A stretch of 6,209 nucleotides of DNA from Acidobacteriota bacterium (GTDB lineage Bacteria; Acidobacteriota; UBA890; WLXD01): NCBI GenBank assembly GCA_022571615.1, contig JACZXM010000202.1, positions 1 through 6,209 on the forward strand. Reading direction: 5' to 3'. The notes below the pieces were generated by a model. It saw only the letters and a list, made by a program, of their open reading frames with translations, was not told the origin of the DNA and ran no database searches. This document shows, piece after piece, positions 1 to 6,209 of this stretch (the stretch's first letter is position 1; each line of letters starts with the position of its first letter). A program made the translations under genes and the position numbers.

Positions 1-809
1 CCCAGGTGGTCGACCTGCAGTTCTCGCGCATCCAGTTCACCCCGGACCTGATGCCTTCCGACATCACCGGAACCGACCTGGTACAGGAGGATCCCGAGTC
101 CGGCCGCCGCGAGCTGGTGTTCTCCCCGGGACCGATCTTCGCCAACATCGTGCTTGCCGACGAGATCAACCGAACACCGCCCAAGACGCAGGCTGCGTTG
201 CTTGAAGCGATGCAGGAACACCGGGTGACGGTCCAGGGCACCACCTATCCGTTGCAGGAGCCGTTCTTCGTGTTCGCAACCCAGAACCCCATCGAGCTCG
301 AGGGGACCTACCCACTACCGGAGGCCCAGCTCGACCGTTTCATGTTCGACATCATCATCGAGCACATGCCGTTGGGCGAGGAAATGGAGGTCGTGCGCTT
401 GACCACAGCGGTGCAAGAGGAGGAGTTGAAGCCCGTGGTGAGCGGCGCGCAGATCGTTGCCTTCCAGCGCCTGGTGCGCCGCGTTCCGGTGTCCGAGCCG
501 GTGACGCGCTACACGGTGGACCTGGTGCGGGCAAGCCGCCCGGGTGAAGGGTCATTGGATTTCATCAACCAATGGGTCGACTACGGAGCCAGCGTTCGCG
601 CCGCCCAGTACCTGATTCTGGGTGCCAAGGCGACGGCGTTGATGTCGGGACGCTACGCGGTGAGCTTCGACGACATCCGGGCGCTGGCGCACCCGGTGAT
701 GCGCCACCGCATTCTGACCAACTTCCACGCCGAGTCGGAGCGGGTATCAAAGGGCCAGATCGTCGACCAACTGCTCGAGGCCGTTCCGGCCGTCAGCTCG
801 GCGATGTGA
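1..809 (+). CDS. MoxR-family AAA+ ATPase, 5'-truncated by the window edge
   Basis: This is the C-terminal portion of a MoxR-type AAA+ ATPase, a family thought to act as chaperone-like motors that remodel VWA-domain partner proteins. The reading frame is already open at base 3 (CAG, then GTG at 6), and the family's Walker A P-loop is absent, so the true start lies upstream and the GTG at 6 should not be taken as the start. Numbering from that GTG, the visible landmarks are the FTPDLMPSDITG motif (11-22), Walker B with its acidic pair in LADEINR (50-56), sensor 1 in FATQNP (90-95), the LDRF segment (109-112), and a sensor-2-like GASVRA (194-199) in the C-terminal helical lid. These motifs are intact, so an active ATPase is expected if the missing N-terminus is normal. 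It is followed 26 bases later by a DUF58 gene, the usual MoxR partner. The stop is TGA at 807-809. Family identity is very secure; the exact substrate is unknown. Confidence 0.95.
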   Translation, partial: QVVDLQFSRIQFTPDLMPSDITGTDLVQEDPESGRRELVFSPGPIFANIVLADEINRTPPKTQAALLEAMQEHRVTVQGTTYPLQEPFFVFATQNPIELEGTYPLPEAQLDRFMFDIIIEHMPLGEEMEVVRLTTAVQEEELKPVVSGAQIVAFQRLVRRVPVSEPVTRYTVDLVRASRPGEGSLDFINQWVDYGASVRAAQYLILGAKATALMSGRYAVSFDDIRALAHPVMRHRILTNFHAESERVSKGQIVDQLLEAVPAVSSAM

Positions 810-835
810 CCGAGGGGAAGGCAGGCTAGTAGCCG

Positions 836-1759
836 GTGGCAGAAGTGGAGAATCGGAGTCACGCCCGTCCCGGATCTCGCTTCGTGGACCCGCGGGTGCT
901 TGCCCGCATCGATCATCTCGATCTGTTGGCTCGTACGGTGGTGGAGGGTTTCATCGGCGGCTTGCATCGGAGCCCCTACCTCGGGCTATCGGTCGACTTT
1001 GCAGGGCACCGCCAGTACATGCCGGGGGACGACATCCGGCTGATCGACTGGCGCGTGTACGGACGTACCGATCGCTTCTACATCAGGCAATTCGAGGCCG
1101 ACTCGAACACCGATTTCACCGTGCTTCTCGATACCTCACGCTCGATGGCCTTCGGGCACGAGAGCGTTACCAAGCTCGACTACGGCCGCTACCTGGCGGC
1201 GTGCCTGACGTACTTCGCTGCCAAACAGCGGGACCGAGTCGGCTTCGTGAGCTTCAACGACCAGGTTGTGGAGTACGTGCCACCTTCGGCGCGCCACCGG
1301 GACCGCATCCTCCATACGCTCGCGCGGATTGAGCCCGGTGGGCGGAGCGACCTCGATAGGCCGCTCTGGAAGGTGGCTGAGGCCTCGCGTCGGCGCGGCA
1401 TCGTGGTGCTGATTTCAGACCTGTACGACACGCCGTGGTCGATTCGCAAGGCGTTGCAGCGAATCGCGTTCAAGGGCAACGACATGATCGTGTTTCACGT
1501 TCTGGATCGGGCCGAGATCGAGTTTCCGTTCGAGACTCCGGCCGAGTACCAGGACATGGAGAGCGGCGAAGCAATCCCCGTGCTTCCCGACCGGTTGCGC
1601 GAACGCTACCGCGAGCTGGTGGCCGAGCACATCGAGACGCTCGGCCGCATTCTGCGGCGCGACCGGATCGACTACGTCCTGATGGATACCTCGCGCCCGC
1701 TCGACCACGCGTTGTTTGCCTACCTGTCGATGCGGCAGCGGCTCACGAGAGTGCGCTGA
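836..1759 (+). CDS. DUF58 domain protein with VWA-type MIDAS
   Basis: This 307-residue protein belongs to the DUF58 family, which is routinely encoded next to MoxR ATPases and contains a VWA-like fold. The family signature is clear: a block at about 59-86 with RQYMPGDDIRLIDWR and a YIRQFE segment. It is followed by a VWA domain starting near 93 with the metal-binding MIDAS motif D99-x-S101-x-S103, a VGFVSFND strand (135-142) and LISDLYD (192-198). There is no obvious signal peptide or membrane helix, so it is probably cytoplasmic, or peripheral to the membrane through its partners. The start is GTG at 836: an in-frame TAG at 830-832 rules out anything earlier, and purine-rich sequence (813-825) lies upstream, although its spacing to the start is rather long. 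A second in-frame GTG at 845 is possible. The stop is one base before the next ATG, which suggests translational coupling. An intact MIDAS suggests metal-dependent ligand binding, perhaps under MoxR control; that role is inferred from the family. Confidence 0.93.
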   Translation: MAEVENRSHARPGSRFVDPRVLARIDHLDLLARTVVEGFIGGLHRSPYLGLSVDFAGHRQYMPGDDIRLIDWRVYGRTDRFYIRQFEADSNTDFTVLLDTSRSMAFGHESVTKLDYGRYLAACLTYFAAKQRDRVGFVSFNDQVVEYVPPSARHRDRILHTLARIEPGGRSDLDRPLWKVAEASRRRGIVVLISDLYDTPWSIRKALQRIAFKGNDMIVFHVLDRAEIEFPFETPAEYQDMESGEAIPVLPDRLRERYRELVAEHIETLGRILRRDRIDYVLMDTSRPLDHALFAYLSMRQRLTRVR

Positions 1760-1760
1760 G

Positions 1761-3824
1761 ATGTCTCTTCTCGTGCCCGCCTTTCTAGCCGGCCTGCTGG
1801 CCCTGGCGATCCCGCTGTGGGTGCATCTGCGCAATCGGCGACGCTCCGAGACAGTGCGATTCCCGTCGTTGATGTTTCTGCACCAGATCCCATACCGCTC
1901 GGTGCAACGCCAGCTGCTACAACATCGGCTCCTGCTCGCCGCCCGGGCCCTGGCGCTGGCTCTGCTGGCGCTGGCCTTTGCCCGTCCGTTCATGCCATCG
2001 GAGGTCCAGGGCCTGGATGCCGCGGGCGCCCGCGAGGTGGTCATCGTTCTCGATGATAGCTGGAGCATGGGCTACGGGGATCGCTGGGATCAGGCGACCG
2101 CCCAGGCTCGGCGCGTTCTCGCGGGGCTGGGTTCCAGCGACCGCGTCTCGTTGGTGCTGTTTTCATCGGAGCCACGTGTGGCGGCGAGATCGATGGCCGA
2201 CGCCAGCGACGCGCTGGCGGCGCTCTCGGTCGCGACGCCAGGCTCCGGTACCACCAGCTACACGGCAGGGCTGCGTGCGGCGCGGCGCATCCTGGCGGAA
2301 TCGACCCTGCCGCGGCGGTTGGTCGTGCTGATCAGTGATTTCCAGAAAAGTGGCTGGGACCCCGACACCTCGGTGCAGATGCCGGCAGGTACGACCGTGC
2401 GACCGATCTGGGTGGGTGGCTCGGCGGCCAATATCTCAGTGGCCGATATCGACCTGCGCGTCGGGCCCGGCGGCGAAGATCTGGCGGCAGCCACGGTGGC
2501 AGTGGGCGCGCGAATCACCAGTCAGGGCCTGCCGGCTGGAGCCTCGATCACGGCGCGCTTGGAGGTCGAAGGGGCGCCAGCACAGAGCCGGAGCATCGAC
2601 GTGCCCGCCAACGGGTCGGTGCGGGTGAGCTTCGATCCGGTGGTGATCGGTGATCATCCGCTACGGGCGACTCTGTACGCAGGGGACGATCTGCTGCCTG
2701 CGGACAACGAAATGCACTTCGTCATCCCAGTTGGGCGGGGCGTGGGGGTGCTGTTGCTGGACCATCCCGCCGGCACCCGCGCGGGCTCGTTCTACATCGA
2801 GAGAGCACTGAAGATTGGAGCCCGTCCGCTCTTTCGCGTCGACCGTGAGGTGCTCGGCGCTCTCGGATCGCGAGACCTGGCGGGCTACGATCTGGTGGTG
2901 CTCAACGACGCCGGGAACCCCAATGCGGGCTCGCTTGCGGCTCTGCTTGCGTATACGCGCAGCGGTGGCGGTGTGCTCGTCGTGCTCGGGGAGAGAACGG
3001 AGCCAGGCCCCGTGGAGGAGTTGTTCACCCCATTCGGCATCGGCGAGGTGGTGGACCGGACGGTGGAGCTCGGGGCGAAGCTCGCTACCCTCGATACGAC
3101 CCATCCCGCACTCGAGCTGTTCGCGCGTCCCGGCAGCGGCGATTTCACCGCGGCGCATTTCTATCGCTACCGGGCTCTGGTCCCCGAACCGGTGGAGGGC
3201 GTGCTGGCGCGATTCGATGACGGCCGCGCGGCGCTGGTCGAGAGCTCGATCGGGGAGGGCCGAGTGCTGGTGTGGACGAGCATCTTGGACATGTACTGGA
3301 ACGACTTCGCGCGGCAGCCCGTGTTCCTGCCGTTCATCCAGCAGGTGGCCCGCTACGTGGCCGGGTATCGCGAGCCGCGACCGTGGCTAAAGGCAGCGCA
3401 ACCCGTCGGGGCGCGGCAGCTGGTGGAGGTTGCGAGCGCTGGAAGCGCCACCCGAGCCTCCGGGGTCGAGGTGGTGGCAACCTCCGGCCAACGGGTCAAT
3501 GTAGCGGCGGGGGAGACGACCCGGCTGGAGACGGGCTTCTACCGAGTCGCGTGGACAGGAGGAGACGAGGGCGCCGGTGACGGCTGGATCGCCGTCAACC
3601 TCGATCGCGCCGAGGCCGACCTGACACCGATGGACCCGGAGGAAGTCGCCGCCGCGGTGGTCTGGCGAGCTGGTGGGAGCGTCGAGCAGCAACTTGAGCA
3701 ACCCCCCGATCCGGGGTTAATCGAGAGGCGCCAGTCCGTGTGGTGGTATCTGCTGATCGCTGTCTTTCTCTTGCTGACGCTCGAGACCGCTCTTTCCAAC
3801 CGGGTGTCGTCTCGTGCAAGCTAG
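1761..3824 (+). CDS. BatA-like membrane protein with VWA and amidotransferase-like domains
   Basis: This 687-residue protein opens with the typical BatA (aerotolerance-regulator) N-terminal domain: a first hydrophobic segment (about 4-20), a charged RNRRRSE loop, the FPSLMFL motif (35-41), and a second hydrophobic segment (about 57-75) ending in ARPF. A VWA domain follows (about 91-220) with MIDAS D98-x-S100-x-S102, a probable MIDAS threonine in GTTSYTAG (163-170), and LISDFQ (190-195). A beta-rich, CARDB-like region covers about 225-322. Residues 325-530 resemble the class I glutamine-amidotransferase-like fold seen in related large Bat-type proteins; no catalytic Cys is visible, so a non-catalytic role is likely. 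A C-terminal membrane helix (about 660-676) precedes a short tail. The ATG at 1761 is chosen because the BatA domain begins exactly there; an upstream in-frame start at 1716 would overlap the DUF58 gene and add 15 unrelated residues. The topology suggests a mostly periplasmic or loop-exposed VWA domain anchored beside MoxR/DUF58. The family is secure; the cellular role is uncertain. Confidence 0.9.
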   Translation: MSLLVPAFLAGLLALAIPLWVHLRNRRRSETVRFPSLMFLHQIPYRSVQRQLLQHRLLLAARALALALLALAFARPFMPSEVQGLDAAGAREVVIVLDDSWSMGYGDRWDQATAQARRVLAGLGSSDRVSLVLFSSEPRVAARSMADASDALAALSVATPGSGTTSYTAGLRAARRILAESTLPRRLVVLISDFQKSGWDPDTSVQMPAGTTVRPIWVGGSAANISVADIDLRVGPGGEDLAAATVAVGARITSQGLPAGASITARLEVEGAPAQSRSIDVPANGSVRVSFDPVVIGDHPLRATLYAGDDLLPADNEMHFVIPVGRGVGVLLLDHPAGTRAGSFYIERALKIGARPLFRVDREVLGALGSRDLAGYDLVVLNDAGNPNAGSLAALLAYTRSGGGVLVVLGERTEPGPVEELFTPFGIGEVVDRTVELGAKLATLDTTHPALELFARPGSGDFTAAHFYRYRALVPEPVEGVLARFDDGRAALVESSIGEGRVLVWTSILDMYWNDFARQPVFLPFIQQVARYVAGYREPRPWLKAAQPVGARQLVEVASAGSATRASGVEVVATSGQRVNVAAGETTRLETGFYRVAWTGGDEGAGDGWIAVNLDRAEADLTPMDPEEVAAAVVWRAGGSVEQQLEQPPDPGLIERRQSVWWYLLIAVFLLLTLETALSNRVSSRAS

Positions 3825-3891
3825 GAGCTACGGCGATGTTGGCGACTAGCAGTTGCGGCTTGGTTGCTTCTTTCCCCGTCACGGATCGCGC
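3825..3891 (+). other. 67-base spacer between the BatA-like and DUF4175-like genes
   Basis: This is the longest gap between genes in the operon. I see no convincing sigma-70-type promoter, terminator hairpin or small gene in it, so read-through transcription from the BatA-like gene is the simplest reading. It includes an in-frame TAG (3847-3849) and a TTG (3853) for the downstream frame, plus a weak CGGA (3882-3885) that may serve as ribosome binding site for ATG 3892. Confidence 0.5.
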
Positions 3892-6081
3892 ATGAAGTCC
3901 AGAACCCCCAAGAGGCTCAGAACACTGGAGACCTTCGAGTACCGACGCCTGCTGGGCATCATCCGTCAGGTTCGGAACCGTTGGCGCCTGAAGATCCTGT
4001 TGCGCGGGATCGGACTGGTGGCGTTGACGGCGTTGGCCACGGTGGTGCTGGGGTCATGGGGGCTCGATGCCTTCCGTTATCGTCCGTGGGTGGTGTCTGG
4101 GCTCAGCATCGGCACCTACGCCCTGCTGCTCGGAGCCTTCTATCGCTTCATCGTACGACCTCTGTGGCGACAGCTCTCGGACACGCAGGTGGCCCTTTAC
4201 ATCGAGGAGCACGCCCCGAAGGCCAGCGGCGCGCTGTTATCGGCGGTGGAGTTCGGAGTTCCGGACGAGCGCAGTGCGAGACCGGAGATCTCGGCCCGGT
4301 TCGTCGAAAAAGTAGTGCAGGAGGCTCTCGCCCACGGTGCGAGAATGGGCTACGGCAAGAACGTCGATCGCCGGGATCTGCGCCGCGTGTCGGGTTTCTT
4401 GGGAGCTGCATCGATGGCGGTCGTGGTGACGGTGTTGGTGAATCCCGCCTTCGTGCGACACGGGGCGCCACTCCTGTTTCGGCCCTGGGGACTCGCGAGC
4501 AGCGCCACTCCCTACGACATTGCAGTGCGGCCTGGTAGCGGCGAGGTGGCACGGGGAGGGGATCAGCTCATCAGTGCCAGCTTGTCTGGCTTCGACTCCG
4601 ACCGGGTCGAGATCTCGTTCAAGCTGGGGGCCGGGGAGTGGGAACGCGAGCCGATGACGGCAGGGGAGGACGCCTACACATTCATGTTCCTGGATCTCAG
4701 CGAGCCGACCGAATACTTCGTGGAGGCAAGTGGCGTGCGCTCGGCGCTCTACCGGCTCGACGTGGTGGATCTGCCGTACGTGAGGCAGATCGATCTGGAG
4801 CTCGAGTTTCCGGCCTACAGCGGCCTGCCGCCACAGCGGATCGACGATGGTGGGGACGTGGCGGCGTTGGCCGGCACGCGCGTTCGACTGCACATCGTCC
4901 CGACGGTCGAGGTGCCCGGCGGGCGCCTACTGATCGAGACTCCCAGCGGCGAGGGCGAGAGCGATCCGGCTGTACGGGAGATCCCGTTGCAGGAGGCCGA
5001 AGGTGCTTTCGGCGCCGAGTTCACCGTCGCCGCCGACGGCTACTATCGCATCGAGCTCGAGAGCTGGGATGGGGGCTATGTCAAGGCGTCGTCGGAGTAC
5101 CTGATCGAGGTGCTGTCGGACCAGCCGCCGGTGCTGGCGTTCGAAAGCCCGGGGCGCGACCTAACCGCGTCGCCGATCGAGGAGATCTTCGCCGAGGTCT
5201 CGGCAGACGACGATTTCGGCCTGGGTCGGGTCGAGCTCGTGTGGTCGTTGAACGGGAGCGAGGAGCGGCGGCTCAGCCTGTTTGAGGCGCCGGATGAAGC
5301 CCAGCAGCACATGACCGCCAGCCACACGTTCTACCTGGAGGAGGAGGAGCTGGAGCCGGGAGACTTCATCTCCTACTACGCGCGCGCCTGGGACAACCGC
5401 GACCCGGGCGGAGCGCAGATGACCACGACCGACATTTACTTCGTGCAGGTACGACCATTCCAGCGCGACTACCGACAGGCTGACGCGGGTGGCGGTGGCG
5501 GTGGCGGCGGGGGCGGCGGCAATCTGGCCCAAAAGCAGAAGATGATCGTGGCGGCGACATTCAAGATCGCCCGTGATCGCGAGCACCTGGCAAGCGAGCA
5601 GGTGCGCGAAGATCTGGCGCTGCTGGAACGGACGCAAGAGCAGCTGCGCCAGCGCACGATGGAGCTCTCGGCCCGGTTCTCTGGCGCCACGGATGGCGCC
5701 CTGGCGGAGGGGTTCAAGTACATTGCTTATACTTGGGGGCTAAGAGGGGTGGAAGGCACCGGCGTTGGTGGCAACTTTCCAGATGCTGCTATTGCATTGG
5801 GCTTGGACCAACTGCCGGAAATGCTGCGGCGGGCCGACTTCTCGCCGACCGACGATGTTCATCAGACCGGAGCCAAGCCCTTTGCTCCTCTCGTCGGATA
5901 CAACGATGAAGAGCTAACCATGGTCATATCTCCCCTCGACCATTTTCTTATCAGTCCCTTGCGGCTGGTTGACACTCCCAATGGAATTGGAGTCGCGCGG
6001 GGACTCCACGGGTCGGTAGATTTCATTCCCTCAGGTACTACCACTGGGACGGTTATGGTATTCGGGCGCGGCCCTAGTTAA
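3892..6081 (+). CDS. DUF4175-like membrane protein with a foreign-looking C-terminus
   Basis: This 729-residue product resembles the large DUF4175-type proteins that close MoxR/DUF58/BatA operons. The basic, helical N-terminus leads to two membrane segments (about 36-56 and 66-86), a conserved-looking stretch with YIEEHAPKASGALLSAVEF (103-121), a third membrane segment (about 167-184), and a long beta-rich extracytoplasmic region (about 205-520) of Ig-like or sandwich character. An 11-glycine run (533-543) and a charged helical segment (544-605) follow. Relatives usually continue much further as a helical, often Gln/Glu-rich region. Here the pattern stops near residue 605-612 and is replaced by about 122 residues with no resemblance to the family and a different codon bias. 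ATG 3892 is preferred, with a weak CGGA six bases upstream; TTG at 3853 would add 13 unlikely residues, and an in-frame TAG at 3847 blocks anything earlier. The N-terminal assignment is good; the C-terminus makes this a chimeric or truncated gene, or an assembly artefact. Confidence 0.8.
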   Translation: MKSRTPKRLRTLETFEYRRLLGIIRQVRNRWRLKILLRGIGLVALTALATVVLGSWGLDAFRYRPWVVSGLSIGTYALLLGAFYRFIVRPLWRQLSDTQVALYIEEHAPKASGALLSAVEFGVPDERSARPEISARFVEKVVQEALAHGARMGYGKNVDRRDLRRVSGFLGAASMAVVVTVLVNPAFVRHGAPLLFRPWGLASSATPYDIAVRPGSGEVARGGDQLISASLSGFDSDRVEISFKLGAGEWEREPMTAGEDAYTFMFLDLSEPTEYFVEASGVRSALYRLDVVDLPYVRQIDLELEFPAYSGLPPQRIDDGGDVAALAGTRVRLHIVPTVEVPGGRLLIETPSGEGESDPAVREIPLQEAEGAFGAEFTVAADGYYRIELESWDGGYVKASSEYLIEVLSDQPPVLAFESPGRDLTASPIEEIFAEVSADDDFGLGRVELVWSLNGSEERRLSLFEAPDEAQQHMTASHTFYLEEEELEPGDFISYYARAWDNRDPGGAQMTTTDIYFVQVRPFQRDYRQADAGGGGGGGGGGGNLAQKQKMIVAATFKIARDREHLASEQVREDLALLERTQEQLRQRTMELSARFSGATDGALAEGFKYIAYTWGLRGVEGTGVGGNFPDAAIALGLDQLPEMLRRADFSPTDDVHQTGAKPFAPLVGYNDEELTMVISPLDHFLISPLRLVDTPNGIGVARGLHGSVDFIPSGTTTGTVMVFGRGPS
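5488..5520 (+). repeat. Poly-glycine codon tract (11 Gly)
   Basis: Eleven consecutive glycine codons, beginning as alternating GGT-GGC and ending in GGC/GGG, encode a flexible linker in the DUF4175-like protein. The linker separates the beta-rich extracytoplasmic region from the following charged helical segment. The near-perfect hexamer repeat is prone to replication slippage, so its length may vary between strains. Confidence 0.9.
5713..6078 (+). other. Unrelated in-frame 3' segment of the DUF4175-like gene
   Basis: These 122 codons (residues 608-729 of the downstream protein) look like the end of a different gene joined in frame. By hand count, third-position GC is 69/122 (57%) here against 97/120 (81%) in the 120 codons at 5341-5700. 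Codons rare upstream (ATA, AGA, CTA, ACT, ATT) become common. The peptide looks protein-like rather than random: it contains GYNDEELTMVISPLDHFLIS (669-688) followed by alternating hydrophobic and polar residues typical of beta strands, and it ends in FGRGPS. I do not recognise the family. The left boundary is approximate (5690-5730). It could be a recombined gene end or a join made by metagenome assembly. Confidence 0.6.
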
Positions 6082-6153
6082 ACATTTCAGCCATCGAAGA
6101 GTTCCCAAAATGGGTCCTTGGTTTGGGTGCTTGGCTGCCAGCATAGATAGATA
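6082..6153 (+). other. 3' untranslated stretch before the terminator
   Basis: This is non-coding sequence of about 52% GC between the last stop codon and the terminator stem. I see no gene, no convincing promoter and no longer repeat; only a short imperfect CCCA/TGGG palindrome occurs near 6104-6114. It shares the lower-GC character of the preceding coding tail. Confidence 0.5.
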
Positions 6154-6187
6154 TGGGGTGGCAAGTTTTTCGCCACCCCAATTTTTT
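6154..6187 (+). terminator. Intrinsic (Rho-independent) terminator
   Basis: A perfect 9-bp stem, TGGGGTGGC (6154-6162) with GCCACCCCA (6172-6180), encloses a 9-base loop and is followed by A and then six T (6182-6187). This is the classical layout of an intrinsic terminator for + strand transcription. It lies 73 bases after the stop of the last gene, within the lower-GC segment, so it probably came with the foreign-looking gene end rather than being the original end of the operon. Confidence 0.88.
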
Positions 6188-6209
6188 GATCTTGACCCCG
6201 GCTTTCGTC

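Noticed and set aside
1415..2068. A 217-codon open frame on the - strand across the DUF58/BatA boundary
   Set aside because: It lies opposite two well-recognised genes, is Arg/Ser/Ala-rich without family features, and is the kind of shadow frame expected in GC-rich coding DNA.
2661..3158. A 165-codon - strand open frame opposite the BatA-like gene
   Set aside because: No motifs, no plausible start context, and it fully overlaps strongly supported coding sequence on the + strand.
3706..3722. CCCCG-ATC-CGGGG palindrome near the end of the BatA-like gene
   Set aside because: It lies inside the coding sequence upstream of the C-terminal membrane helix and has no T tract, so it is not a terminator.
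6075..6083. GTTAAAC just at the last stop codon, matching the integron attC core GTTRRRY
   Set aside because: A seven-base degenerate match is expected by chance. No partner RYYYAAC with paired inner arms is seen at attC distance, so there is no support for a gene cassette.
6192..6209. TTGACC resembling a -35 box after the terminator
   Set aside because: The window ends before a -10 element could be seen, so a promoter cannot be supported.

Overview
The window is GC-rich bacterial DNA read entirely on the + strand. It carries four consecutive genes of a MoxR / DUF58 / BatA-like / DUF4175-like operon. This layout occurs in the aerotolerance (Bat)-type clusters of several Gram-negative phyla; a Gemmatimonadota, Acidobacteriota or related high-GC lineage would fit. 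That taxonomic guess rests on gene order and base composition only and is weak.

Layout: positions 1-809 are the 3' part of a MoxR-family AAA+ ATPase gene whose Walker A end lies off the left edge. After 26 bases comes a DUF58 protein (836-1759) with an intact MIDAS motif in a von Willebrand A (VWA) fold. One base later a BatA-type membrane protein begins (1761-3824): two N-terminal membrane segments, a VWA domain, a beta-rich middle, a glutamine-amidotransferase-like domain and a C-terminal membrane helix. After a 67-base gap a DUF4175-like membrane protein follows (3892-6081). An intrinsic terminator lies at 6154-6187 and the window ends soon after.

How the genes may work together: MoxR ATPases typically act as chaperone-like motors on VWA-domain partners. 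Here two VWA proteins, one probably cytoplasmic or membrane-associated and one anchored in the membrane, sit directly beside the ATPase. The DUF4175-like protein adds a large extracytoplasmic beta-rich region. A role in envelope integrity or stress, or in maturing a metal-dependent complex, is plausible from family knowledge but is not shown by this sequence.

The main anomaly is at the end of the DUF4175-like gene. Around position 5700-5730 the protein stops looking like its family: the helical, charged region after an 11-glycine linker ends abruptly and is replaced in frame by about 122 residues of unrelated, beta-looking sequence. Third-position GC falls from about 81% to about 57% by hand count. 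The foreign-looking stretch continues through the stop codon and the terminator. This is either a real recombination that truncated and refused the gene, or a join between two genomes made during assembly.
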